From the NCBI GenBank assembly GCA_033856255.1, contig JAWVFH010000034.1:1-64000 (forward strand): a stretch of 64,000 nucleotides of DNA, in the 5' to 3' direction. Position 1 is the first letter of the stretch, and each line of letters opens with the position of its first letter. Under the pieces are notes generated by a model. The model was not told where the DNA came from, ran no database searches, and worked only from the letters and a program-made list of their open reading frames with translations. This document shows, piece after piece, positions 32,445 through 40,456 of this stretch. The position numbers and the translations under genes were made by a program. This DNA is from WHSW01 sp033856255 (GTDB lineage Bacteria; Actinomycetota; Thermoleophilia; Solirubrobacterales; 70-9).

Positions 32445-33365
32445 TTGCGAACGAACGATGGCCAGGTCCGATCATTCGCCATCTCGCAGGGGGTGCGCAT
32501 CCGGCTCGCGCGGCTGTGGAGCCTGCTGACGCTGCCGTCGACCGCGTTCTATCTCTGCATCAACCCGCGACTCCATCCCGCCTACGGGCTGACCTGGGGC
32601 AAGCGATTCGGGCTCGCGTGGCGGATGTGGCGAACGACGCGCGGGGTCTGGACCGGTACCTCGTACAAGGCCCACCTGGCGATGGCGATCAAGCTGCTGG
32701 AGGTCCCACCGGACGTGGAGGGGGTGGTGGTCGAGTGCGGCTGCTACATGGGCGGCTCGACCGCGAACCTGTCGCTGGCGTGCGCGCTGGCCGGGCGCGA
32801 GCTGATCGTCTACGACTCGTTCGAGGGCCTGCCGTCGCCGCGCGGCAACGACCGCTTCGCCCGCGCCATACAGACCGGCGGTCTCGACGCCGACCTCGAG
32901 ACCGTGACCGAAAACGTCCGCCGGCACGGAGAGATCGGTGTCTGCACGTTTCGCAAGGGCTGGTTCAGCGACACCTTGGCCGACCACGACGAGCCGATCG
33001 TCCTGGCGTTCCTCGACGTCGACTACCAGTCCAGCCTCGACGACTGCGTCCGGAACCTGTGGCCGCACCTGGTCGAGCGGGGATACATGTTCACGGACGA
33101 GTACATCTTCACCGAGTTCTGCGCCCTCTTCTGGTCAGAGCGCTACTGGCGAGAGAACTTCGAGACCACGCCGCCGGGGTTGATCGGCTCGGGCACCGGA
33201 ATCGGCGTCGGCCAGTACTACGTCGGGCCGGCGAACGAATGGAACTGGGCGCACGATCCATCGAGCGTCGCCTACACGCGCAAGGATCTCTCGGGCTATT
33301 GGGACTACGACGCCGACGCGGCGCCTTTGCCCGAAGAGCGCGAGCAGGCCGGCGGGCCGTTCTAG
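32445..33365 (+). CDS. TylF/MycF-type sugar O-methyltransferase
   Basis: A 306-residue protein with start TTG 32445. The SAM-binding strand is VVVECGCYMGGSTANLSLAC, followed by ELIVYDSFEGLPSP; the metal/catalytic aspartates are in VLAFLDVDYQSSLDDCV. These match the TylF/MycF macrocin O-methyltransferase group, which methylate sugar hydroxyls with Mg. In a polysaccharide locus it probably caps or modifies a glycan. The N-terminal 70 residues are basic and hydrophobic (LWSLLTLPSTAFYLCINP), perhaps a membrane-binding helix. Confidence 0.75.
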   Translation: MRTNDGQVRSFAISQGVRIRLARLWSLLTLPSTAFYLCINPRLHPAYGLTWGKRFGLAWRMWRTTRGVWTGTSYKAHLAMAIKLLEVPPDVEGVVVECGCYMGGSTANLSLACALAGRELIVYDSFEGLPSPRGNDRFARAIQTGGLDADLETVTENVRRHGEIGVCTFRKGWFSDTLADHDEPIVLAFLDVDYQSSLDDCVRNLWPHLVERGYMFTDEYIFTEFCALFWSERYWRENFETTPPGLIGSGTGIGVGQYYVGPANEWNWAHDPSSVAYTRKDLSGYWDYDADAAPLPEEREQAGGPF

Positions 33366-33367
33366 AA

Positions 33368-33408
33368 CTAGATTTCGCCCATGTTCGTTTTCGCCACCGC
33401 GGTCACCG
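33368..33408 (+). repeat. 41-bp direct repeat, copy B (promoter and start fragment)
   Basis: An exact copy of 31496-31536, with no similarity on either side. It carries a TAGATT box (33369-33374), ATG and nine codons with no gene body behind them. The copies are 1872 bp apart and bracket the StrF-like and TylF-like genes. Confidence 0.95.
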
Positions 33409-33413
33409 GCTGA
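33381..33413 (+). CDS. 10-codon mini-ORF made by the duplicated gene start
   Basis: The copied ATG opens MFVFATAVTG and then meets TGA at 33411-33413, three bases before the GTG of the RmlD-like gene. With the copied -10 box, this could act as a leaderless lead-in ORF that passes ribosomes to the next gene by termination and restart. The peptide itself probably has no function. Confidence 0.45.
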   Translation: MFVFATAVTG

Positions 33414-33416
33414 GCC

Positions 33417-34304
33417 GTGGACGCCCTGCCGTCGCGCCGGCGGGTCCTGATCCTCGGCGCGACCGGGATGCTCGGACACCGCCTCTGGTCTCACTGCGCG
33501 GAGCGCTTCGAGGCGACGGCCACGGTGCGGCAGGACTCGATCCCGGCCGCCGCCGAGTCGATCCTCGATCCGCAGCGGACGATCACCGGACTTGGGGTCG
33601 GCGACCCGGCCGGCCTCGACGCGACGATCCGCGACTCCGCGCCCGACGTGGTCGTCAACTGCGTCGGCCTCGTCAAGCAACGCCCCGAGGCCGCCGACCC
33701 GGTCGCCCTCGTAGCCGCCAACTCGCTGTTTCCCCATCAGGTCGAGGAGGCCTGCGGGCGCCACGGCGCCCGCCTGATCCAGATCTCAACCGACTGCGTG
33801 TTCTCCGGCGAGCGCGGTAATTACGCCGAGTCCGACCGGCCCGACCCCGCCGACCTGTACGGCCGCTCGAAGCTGGCCGGCGAGCCCGAGGGCGAGACGA
33901 CGCTCACCCTGCGCACCTCGATGCTCGGGCGCGAGCTCGAGCGCGCCAGCGGCCTGCTCGAATGGGTGCTTTCGGCGACCGGGACGATCTCCGGCTTTCC
34001 CAACGCGATCTTCACCGGACCGACCACGCCCGTGCTCTGCCGGCTGATCGGCGACCTGATCGAGGCGGACCCCGGCCTGCACGGAACCTGGCACGTCGGA
34101 GCGGCGCCGATCGCCAAGCTGGAGCTGCTGCGGATGATTCGGGATCGGTTCGGACTCGAGATCGAGATCGAGCCCGACCCGAGCGTGCGGATCGACCGTA
34201 GCCTCGACTCGTCGCGCCTGCGCGAGCGAGTCGGGTGGAATCCCCCCGAGTGGGAGGAGATGATCGCCGAGTTGGCGGAGGAGGAGAGCGATGCTGAGCG
34301 GTAA
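33417..34304 (+). CDS. RmlD-like NDP-sugar reductase
   Basis: A 295-residue short-chain reductase (GTG start). It has VLILGATGMLGHRLW, DVVVNCVGLVKQ, the catalytic STD in LIQISTDCVFSG and the Y-x3-K pair in DLYGRSKLAGE. It resembles dTDP-4-dehydrorhamnose reductase (RmlD), but the next two genes are a UDP-GlcNAc 4,6-dehydratase/5-epimerase and a UDP-GlcNAc 2-epimerase type. In known three-enzyme sets this position is held by WbjC/CapF (about 370 residues, with a cupin domain; product UDP-L-FucNAc) or WbvR (RmlD-sized; product UDP-L-QuiNAc). The short length favours the WbvR role. It overlaps the next gene by 14 bases. Confidence 0.72.
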   Translation: MDALPSRRRVLILGATGMLGHRLWSHCAERFEATATVRQDSIPAAAESILDPQRTITGLGVGDPAGLDATIRDSAPDVVVNCVGLVKQRPEAADPVALVAANSLFPHQVEEACGRHGARLIQISTDCVFSGERGNYAESDRPDPADLYGRSKLAGEPEGETTLTLRTSMLGRELERASGLLEWVLSATGTISGFPNAIFTGPTTPVLCRLIGDLIEADPGLHGTWHVGAAPIAKLELLRMIRDRFGLEIEIEPDPSVRIDRSLDSSRLRERVGWNPPEWEEMIAELAEEESDAER

Positions 34305-35304
34305 GCGGGTCGTGGTCACCGGTGGAACCGGATCGCTCGGCCGCGCCCTGGTCACGCGGCTGCTCGAGGGCGACGTCGGCCTGCCGGAGCACGTCGTCGT
34401 CTTCTCGCGCAGCGAGGCGCTCCAGCACGAGATGCGGCTCTCGTTCCTGCACCAGCGGGTGGCGACCGATGAGATCGTCTACGACGAGGAGCGCCACCGC
34501 CGGCTGGTCTTCCGGATCGGCGACATCCGCGACTTCGCCGCCGTCGCGGCCGTGCTCGAGAACGCCGATCTGGTCTTCCACGCGGCGGCGATGAAGCAGG
34601 TCCCGACCTGCGAGTACCACCCTGTCGAGGCCGTGAACACGAACGTGCTCGGCGCGCGCAACATCGTTCGCGCGATCCGCGAGCACTCGCTGGCGATCGA
34701 GACCGTGGTCGGGATCTCGACCGACAAGGCCTGCAAGCCGGTCAACGTGATGGGGATGTCGAAGGCGCTGCAGGAGCGGATCCTGCTCGAGGGCGGCCTG
34801 CAGTGCCCGGGGACGCGGTTCGTCGTCGCGCGGTACGGCAACGTGATCGCCTCGCGCGGGTCGGTCGTCCCCCTGTTCGAAGAGCAGCTCGAGCACGGCG
34901 GGCCGCTGACCGTGACGACCCCGGAGATGACCCGCTTCCTGCTCAGCCTCGACCAGGCCGTGGACACGGTCTTCGAGGCGGTCCGCTCCGGGCGCCAGGG
35001 AGAGACCTACGTCCCCCGGCTGCCCGCGGTCCGCATCGACGACCTCGCCCGGTCGATGATCGGCTCCCGCGACGTCGCGGTCGAGTACGTCGGGGTTCGC
35101 CCCGGGGAGAAGATCCACGAGGTCCTGGTCTCGGAGGAGGAGGCGTCGCGCACCTACGAGCGCGGTGACCACCTCGCGATCGCCCCGATCCTGCCCGAGC
35201 TGCGATCCGAGCAGCCGGAGGGCGAGCCGTTCTCCGGTCGCGAGTACAGCTCCGCGGACGAGGTCCGGTCCCCGGATGCGATCCCGGGGTTGTCGCCGGC
35301 CTGA
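34291..35304 (+). CDS. UDP-GlcNAc 4,6-dehydratase/5-epimerase (WbjB/CapE/WbvB type)
   Basis: A 337-residue dehydratase of the FlaA1/CapE group: VVVTGGTGSLGRALV, HAAAMKQVPTCEYHP and the active-site run STDKACKPVNVMGMSKALQE. The usual catalytic tyrosine of Y-x3-K is Met154 (M-GMS-K158), which is the normal state in CapE/WbjB enzymes, where Asp145-Lys146 act instead. This makes the inverting UDP-L-arabino product more likely than simple dehydration. With the reductase before it and the epimerase after it, it forms the L-FucNAc/L-QuiNAc precursor route. It overlaps the next gene by one base. Confidence 0.82.
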   Translation: MLSGKRVVVTGGTGSLGRALVTRLLEGDVGLPEHVVVFSRSEALQHEMRLSFLHQRVATDEIVYDEERHRRLVFRIGDIRDFAAVAAVLENADLVFHAAAMKQVPTCEYHPVEAVNTNVLGARNIVRAIREHSLAIETVVGISTDKACKPVNVMGMSKALQERILLEGGLQCPGTRFVVARYGNVIASRGSVVPLFEEQLEHGGPLTVTTPEMTRFLLSLDQAVDTVFEAVRSGRQGETYVPRLPAVRIDDLARSMIGSRDVAVEYVGVRPGEKIHEVLVSEEEASRTYERGDHLAIAPILPELRSEQPEGEPFSGREYSSADEVRSPDAIPGLSPA

Positions 35305-36380
35305 TGAAGATCGCGATCGTCCTCGGGACACGGCCCGAGATCATCCGGCTGAGCCGGGTGATCGAGCGCCTCGACGGCCTCTGCGAGCTGACGCTGATCC
35401 ACACCGGTCAGAACTTCGAGCATCGCCTCAGCGACGTCTTCTTCGACGAGCTGGGCGTCCGCGCCCCCGACCGCCACCTCGGGATCGAGGGCGGCGGCTT
35501 CGCCGCCCGGGTCGGGGCGATCCTGGCGGCGACCGGAGAGCTGTTCGCCGAGCAGCGGCCGGACCGGCTGTTGCTGCTCGGGGACACCGACAGTGCGATG
35601 TCCGCCTACGTGGCCAAGCGGATGGGGATCCCCGTCCTTCACATGGAGGCCGGCAACCGCTGCTTCGACGACCGCGTCCCGGAGGAGGTCAACCGCCGGA
35701 TCATCGACCAGGCGAGCGACGTCCTGCTCCCCTACACCGAGCGCAGTCGCGACAACCTGCTGCGGGAGGGCTTTCACCCGCGCCGGGTGCAGACGATCGG
35801 CAACCCGATCAAGGAAGTGCTCGAGACCCACGCCGGAGCGATCGGGGCCTCGACCGCGCTCGACGAGCTCGGCCTCGCGGCCGGCGAGTACCTGCTGCTG
35901 ACCGCGCACCGCCAGGAGACGGTCGACGTCGACGAGCGGCTGCGGTCGCTCATCGAGGGGGTCGGCGCGGCCGCCCGCGACCTCGATCTGCCGGTCGTCT
36001 TCAGCGTCCACCCCCGGACCCGCGAGCGCCTCGGGCGGCTCGGGATCTCCGACCCGGCGCTGCGGCTGTGCGAGCCGTTCGGATACTTCGACTTCGTCGC
36101 CCTCGAGCGCGGCGCACGCTGCGTGATCACCGACAGCGGCACGGTCCAGGAGGAGTGCTGCATCCTGCGGGTCCCGGCGGTCACCGCGCGCGACAGCACC
36201 GAGCGGCCGGAGACCGTCGAATGCGGGAGCAACCTGATCGCCGGCGTCGCGGACGGGATCGGGCGCTGCGTGAGGGCGGCGGTGGAGCTCCCGACCGACT
36301 GGCGGATCCCGCCCGAGTACGAGGTCACGGACGTCAGCGCGGTGGTCGCGCGGATTGCCTGCGGGCAGCTGCCGGCGTGA
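35304..36380 (+). CDS. UDP-N-acetylhexosamine 2-epimerase (WbjD/CapG/WbvD type)
   Basis: A 358-residue GT-B-fold epimerase. It shows VLGTRPEIIRLSRVI, HTGQNFEH, LLGDTDSAMSA, HMEAGNRCFDDRVPEEVNRRIID and TDSGTVQEECC. The line HMEAGNRCFDDRVPEEVNR is the form seen in CapG/WbjD members, as opposed to the HVEAGLR of WecB. It should act last in the set, giving UDP-L-FucNAc or UDP-L-QuiNAc. ATG 35304 overlaps the previous TGA; the stop overlaps the next start (GTGA). Confidence 0.82.
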   Translation: MKIAIVLGTRPEIIRLSRVIERLDGLCELTLIHTGQNFEHRLSDVFFDELGVRAPDRHLGIEGGGFAARVGAILAATGELFAEQRPDRLLLLGDTDSAMSAYVAKRMGIPVLHMEAGNRCFDDRVPEEVNRRIIDQASDVLLPYTERSRDNLLREGFHPRRVQTIGNPIKEVLETHAGAIGASTALDELGLAAGEYLLLTAHRQETVDVDERLRSLIEGVGAAARDLDLPVVFSVHPRTRERLGRLGISDPALRLCEPFGYFDFVALERGARCVITDSGTVQEECCILRVPAVTARDSTERPETVECGSNLIAGVADGIGRCVRAAVELPTDWRIPPEYEVTDVSAVVARIACGQLPA

Positions 36381-38839
36381 CCGAGAGCCTCGACCCGGGC
36401 AAGGAGGCCCGCGCCGCGCACAACATCCCGATCGTCCCGAGCTTCGACGGCTATCGCGCGGTCGCGATCTTCCTCATCGTCGCCTTCCACGTCTGCCTCT
36501 TCAGCGGCGTCGCCGGGGCGGTTGGCGACTCGTGGCGGGGCGTGGCGATCTTCGGCCTCCTGCCGCGGGTGCCGCTGACGATGCTGTTCGTGGTCAGCGG
36601 CTTCGTCCTCTTCCTCCCGACCGCCGCCCGCGGCGGGCGCTTCGGCAGCGTCGGCGACTACGCGCTTCGCCGGGCGGCCCGGATCCTGCCCGCGTACTGG
36701 CTCAGCCTCGCCGTCGCGATCGTCCTGCTCGCGGTCCTCTCGCTGCCGATCGGGGTGCCGAGCGTCGGCGAGGCCCTCCTCCACGCGACCATGCTGCAGA
36801 CCCCGGCGACCCTGTTCGACGGCGACTTCGCGCTCGGGTTCGGGATCGTCCCCTCGGTCTGGACGCTCTCGGTCGAGACGGTCTTCTACATCGCCCTGCC
36901 GCTGGTCGCGGGCGCCTGGTACCGGCGGCCGTTCGTCGGCCTCGCCCTAGCCGCCGCGCTGCTGGTCGTCTGGCGGCTGTTCGCGCTCCACATCGGCGAC
37001 CTCGGTGCCGGCGACGCAGCCCGGGAGCGCTGGGACGTCTTCTACGCGAGCCAGTTCCCGAGCTGGGGGCTGAGCTTCGCCGCCGGCATGACCGGCGCCT
37101 GGCTCTACGTGCGGCTGCGCGAGACCGTCCCGGTGCCGGTGCTGAGCCGCCGAGCCCCGGCGGTGGCGGCGGTGGCGGCGATCGCGGCGGCGGTCGTGGT
37201 GATCTTCGCCGGCCACGAGGCGGTCAACGACCCCAACGTCCTGGCGGGGCTGTTCGCGCGCCAGTCGCTCGCCGTCGCGCTCTGCCTGCCGCTGACCGTC
37301 GCCACGGCGATGGTCGCCGTCGCCCTCAGCCCCCCGCGCGCCCAGGCCGTGTTCGCCAACCGGCCGCTGCGATCGCTGGGCGACATCTCCTACGGCGTCT
37401 ATCTGATCCACCTCGCGGTGATCGCTGTGATCGTCAGCGAGCTCTCGCTGCCGCGGACCGGCTCGGTCGGGGCGTTCGCCGCCTGGCTGGCGATCGTCGT
37501 CCCCGTGTCGCTCGGGTACGCATACCTCTCGGCGACGCTGCTCGAGCGACCGCTGCGCCGCTGGGCCAGGCGGGCCCGCCCCGGGCGGGTGTCGGTCGCG
37601 CCGCCCGATCCGAACCTGCCCGCGGTCTCGATCGTGATCCCGACCTTCAACCGCGAGACCTGGCTCGCCGGGGCGCTCGACAGCGTCCTCGAGCAGGACT
37701 ACGCGAACCTCGAGGCCGTCGTCGTCGACGACGGGTCGAGCGACGCCACGCCGGCGCTCCTGCGCGGCTACGCGCACCGCTGGCCCGAGCATCGCTTCCG
37801 CTTCATCCGCCAGCAGAACGCGGGCCAGGCGACGGCGATCAACCGCGGCAATCGCGAGGCCCGCGGCGAGATCCTCGGCTACCTGTCCGACGACGACGAG
37901 CTGCTGCCGGGGGCGGTCAGCCGGCTGGCGGGTGAGCTGATCGCGAACCCCGCGGCCGCCGTGGCCTACCCGGGCTATCGCGAGATCGACGGCGAGGGCA
38001 GGGTCGAGGACACGATCAGGCCGATCGAGTACCGGCCGCTCGAGGCCCTGCGCCTGCACGACACGGTGATCGGCCCGGGCGGGCTGGCGCGCCGGTTCGC
38101 GATCGAGCGGGCGGGCGGCTGGGATCCTGGGCTGCGCTGGCTCGGCGACCTGATCCTATGGATGCGCGTCGGCCTCGCCGGCCCGGCGATCCGGGTGCCG
38201 GAACCGCTGGCCCTCTGGCGCCGCCACCCCGATTCGGCCACGGTCCGGTTGTCGAGCGAGCACGCGCGCGAGCACCTGCGCTGCGCCGAGATCGGTGCCG
38301 GCCTCGAGGGGATCGGCCCGCTCACAGTCGCCGACCGGGCCGAGGCGCTGCGCAACGCCTGCGTCTTCGCCGCCCTGTTCGGGGGCGGCGGCGGCTGGCC
38401 CGGCGATCGATTCGTCGCCTTCGACCTGCATCGCCGGCGGATCTCGGCCGCGACCTCGAAGCTCGGGCCGGACGGAGAGATCGACTGGGGCGAGGCCGAG
38501 CGCGCGACGGAGCTGTATCGCGAGCTGGTCGCGCTCGTCGCCCCGGCGTCGGCGACAGCGGGGGCGGGCGGGCTCGAGCTCGCGCGGGCCAAGCTGGCCG
38601 AGGTCGGGGCGCTGCCGGGAGGCGACGCAGACCCGATCGACGACGCGGGCCGGCTCGGGACGGCCCTGCTGGAAGCGGCGTTTGCCTGCGGGGCCGAGAT
38701 CGACCGCGCCCGGGCGAGATTCGTGATCTGCGACCGCAGCCGAGCGCGGATCGACGACGACGAGCTCGACGAGCTCAACCGGCTCGGCTTCGGCGCCTCG
38801 GCGGACGAGCTGGCCGCCGCCGCCGCCCGCCGGCGCTAG
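36377..38839 (+). CDS. Fusion of a membrane acyltransferase (AT3) and a family 2 glycosyltransferase
   Basis: An 820-residue protein starting at GTG 36377. Residues about 20-400 form an OafA-type acyltransferase with around ten membrane helices: SFDGYRAVAIFLIVAFH with H38, MLFVVSGFVLFL, WTLSVETVFYIALP and SLGDISYGVYLIHLAVI. Residues about 415-640 are a GT2 glycosyltransferase: VSIVIPTFNRETWLAGALDSVL and the metal site in LSDDDELL (D505-D507). A helical tail follows. No stop or frameshift separates them. The usual condition is two proteins, so coupling of O-acylation and glycosyl transfer on one chain is inferred. Downstream it shares the CTAG stop with the convergent methyltransferase gene. 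Confidence 0.82.
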   Translation: MTESLDPGKEARAAHNIPIVPSFDGYRAVAIFLIVAFHVCLFSGVAGAVGDSWRGVAIFGLLPRVPLTMLFVVSGFVLFLPTAARGGRFGSVGDYALRRAARILPAYWLSLAVAIVLLAVLSLPIGVPSVGEALLHATMLQTPATLFDGDFALGFGIVPSVWTLSVETVFYIALPLVAGAWYRRPFVGLALAAALLVVWRLFALHIGDLGAGDAARERWDVFYASQFPSWGLSFAAGMTGAWLYVRLRETVPVPVLSRRAPAVAAVAAIAAAVVVIFAGHEAVNDPNVLAGLFARQSLAVALCLPLTVATAMVAVALSPPRAQAVFANRPLRSLGDISYGVYLIHLAVIAVIVSELSLPRTGSVGAFAAWLAIVVPVSLGYAYLSATLLERPLRRWARRARPGRVSVAPPDPNLPAVSIVIPTFNRETWLAGALDSVLEQDYANLEAVVVDDGSSDATPALLRGYAHRWPEHRFRFIRQQNAGQATAINRGNREARGEILGYLSDDDELLPGAVSRLAGELIANPAAAVAYPGYREIDGEGRVEDTIRPIEYRPLEALRLHDTVIGPGGLARRFAIERAGGWDPGLRWLGDLILWMRVGLAGPAIRVPEPLALWRRHPDSATVRLSSEHAREHLRCAEIGAGLEGIGPLTVADRAEALRNACVFAALFGGGGGWPGDRFVAFDLHRRRISAATSKLGPDGEIDWGEAERATELYRELVALVAPASATAGAGGLELARAKLAEVGALPGGDADPIDDAGRLGTALLEAAFACGAEIDRARARFVICDRSRARIDDDELDELNRLGFGASADELAAAAARRR

Positions 38840-39783
38840 CCCAGGGTCTCGCGGATCTGATCGCGGGTGAAGGCCGGGCTGCCGCGCCCGGCGACCCGCG
38901 AGATCCCCTCGGCGATTCCCAGGGCACGGGAGTCGGCGAGGACGCGCAGCAGGTGCTCGCGCGGCTCGTTCGCGGCCTCGAGGTCGTCGAGCAGCTTCGT
39001 GATCCGGTAGCGCTCGGTCATCTGCCGGACCCGGTTCGCCTCCAGCCGCTCGAGGACCGGATTTCGGTCCCACGGCGCCAGCAGGGCGGCCACCTCGCCC
39101 GCCCAGGGCGCATCGCGGTGCCACATGAACCCGATCCCGAAGAACGCCGGGACGGAGGCGAAGACGAGCTCCTCGCGAGCGCCTGCGAAGTCCTCGATCG
39201 CGGTCAGGATCCCGTTGCGGGGCCCGCCCTCGTGTGTGGCGACGCAGGCGAACGGCATCCCTCCGGCGACCGGTTCGGGCTCGCCGGGGAGCAGGAAGAC
39301 GTGCTCGACGAAGGGCTGGCGGTGCTCGGCGGGGATCCGCTCGGGCGCGTAATAGGCGTCGCGGCGGGCGAGCGGCCAGCCGATGTCGTGGAGGACGAGC
39401 AGCGGCAGCGAGGCGAGGCCGGCGCGCGCCTCGATCAGCCGCAGCTCCTCGCTGAGCGTGAAGTAGTTGTGGTCGCCGTCGAGGATCACGGCGTCGACCT
39501 CGAGCTCGCCGAGCGCCTCGACGCTGGTGCGCTCGATCAGCTCGAGATCCGGGCGCTCGGCGGCGAGCTCGACCAGCGCCGGCTCGGGAGTCGGATCGAT
39601 CGCGACAACTCGGGCGCCGCGGGTCGCGGCCCAGTCGAGCAGCTCGCGGGTCGACTTGCCGTGAAAGGCGCCGACCTCGGCCACGGAACGCGCTCCGGCC
39701 GCGTCCAGGCACCCGAACAGCACCTCGGCCAGATTGACGATCGAGGCGGCGTTCTCGTCGGGATCGCTCGGGAAGTGGCTCAT
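38836..39783 (-). CDS. Class I SAM methyltransferase
   Basis: A 315-residue protein starting at ATG 39781-39783; a longer frame would run into the opposite promoter. SAM motif I is SVAEVGAFHGKSTRELLDW, followed by ARVVAIDPTP, then AVILDGDHNYFTLSEEL (a metal-type DGDH loop) and LLVLHDIGWPLAR. This is the Methyltransf_24/cephalosporin-hydroxylase-like pattern typical of sugar methyltransferases in capsule loci. A long helical C-terminus (from about residue 225) has no known role. The last base pair of its stop is shared with the convergent fusion gene. Confidence 0.75.
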   Translation of the reverse strand: MSHFPSDPDENAASIVNLAEVLFGCLDAAGARSVAEVGAFHGKSTRELLDWAATRGARVVAIDPTPEPALVELAAERPDLELIERTSVEALGELEVDAVILDGDHNYFTLSEELRLIEARAGLASLPLLVLHDIGWPLARRDAYYAPERIPAEHRQPFVEHVFLLPGEPEPVAGGMPFACVATHEGGPRNGILTAIEDFAGAREELVFASVPAFFGIGFMWHRDAPWAGEVAALLAPWDRNPVLERLEANRVRQMTERYRITKLLDDLEAANEPREHLLRVLADSRALGIAEGISRVAGRGSPAFTRDQIRETLG

Positions 39784-39833
39784 CTGAGCTCGTCGACGGC
39801 TGCCGCCGAGCGAGCGAAAGTCTACGGACGCGG

Positions 39834-39850
39834 TAGGGTCTTCGGCCGCC
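39834..39850 (+). promoter_or_regulatory. -10 box TAGGGT before the acetyltransferase gene
   Basis: TAGGGT (39834-39839) ends 11 bases before ATG 39851; no clear Shine-Dalgarno sequence. Confidence 0.35.
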
Positions 39851-40429
39851 ATGCAGGTGGTCGATCGGGAATCCGTGATGCGTGACGTCCGGGCCCGCCA
39901 TCCCCGGTTCGGCGCCGCCGTGATCGCCGACGCCAGGGTGACGGCGCAACACCGCGGGGAGCGGGCGGAGTTTCGCTCGAAGCTCGACGCCATCGGCCAG
40001 GCGCTGCGCCTGATGTGGCAGAGCGATGCCTTCCTGGCCCAGGCGCTGTACCGGGCGAAGGCGCGGATGCAGGCGCTCGGCGTTCCGATCGCGCCGCGGA
40101 TCGCCCATCGCCTCGCGATCGCGATCGGCCAGGTGACGATCGGCGACCCGGTGGTGATCGCGCCGGGCCTCTACATCCTCCACGGGCAGGTCGTGATCGA
40201 CGGGATCACCGTGATCGGCAGCGGGGTGACGATCGCGCCCTTCGTGACCATCGGCCTGCACCAGGGCGACTTCGTCGGGCCTGTCGTCGGGGACGGCGTC
40301 AGCATCGGCACCGGCGCAAAGGTGATCGGCCGGCTGCGGGTCGGGGACGGCGCCAGGATCGGCGCCAACGCGGTCGTGATCGGCGACGTCGCGCCAGGCG
40401 CGACCGCGCTCGGAGTGCACGGAGGCTGA
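39851..40429 (+). CDS. Hexapeptide-repeat O-acetyltransferase (serine acetyltransferase-like)
   Basis: A 192-residue protein. The N-terminal half is helical (MQVVDRESVMRDVRARHPRFG onwards), as in CysE-like enzymes. The C-terminal half has left-handed beta-helix turns: IGQVTIGDPVVIAPGLYILH, then VVIDGITVIGSGVTIAPFVTIG and IGTGAKVIGRLRVGDGARIGANAVVIGDV. The family acetylates serine or sugar hydroxyls with acetyl-CoA. Being in a polysaccharide locus, O-acetylation of a sugar is likely, but serine acetylation for cysteine synthesis is possible because sulfur genes lie 10 kb upstream. Confidence 0.72.
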   Translation: MQVVDRESVMRDVRARHPRFGAAVIADARVTAQHRGERAEFRSKLDAIGQALRLMWQSDAFLAQALYRAKARMQALGVPIAPRIAHRLAIAIGQVTIGDPVVIAPGLYILHGQVVIDGITVIGSGVTIAPFVTIGLHQGDFVGPVVGDGVSIGTGAKVIGRLRVGDGARIGANAVVIGDVAPGATALGVHGG

Positions 40430-40442
40430 GGCGGCGCGCTGA

Positions 40443-40456
40443 TAGCGTTTCCGCGG
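40443..40456 (+). promoter_or_regulatory. -10 box TAGCGT before the PhyH gene
   Basis: TAGCGT (40443-40448) ends 8 bases before ATG 40457. Confidence 0.45.

Noticed and set aside
31509..33365. StrF- and TylF-like genes as part of an antibiotic cluster
   Set aside because: No polyketide, peptide or aminoglycoside core genes are near; the neighbours are surface-glycan genes.
34291..35304. A broken active site in the 4,6-dehydratase (Met in place of Tyr)
   Set aside because: CapE/WbjB-type enzymes naturally have Met here, so this is not an inactivating change.
35165..36376. A long open frame running into the acyltransferase-glycosyltransferase gene from upstream
   Set aside because: It is another frame of the 2-epimerase gene, Arg/Pro-rich with no domain pattern; the true start is GTG 36377.
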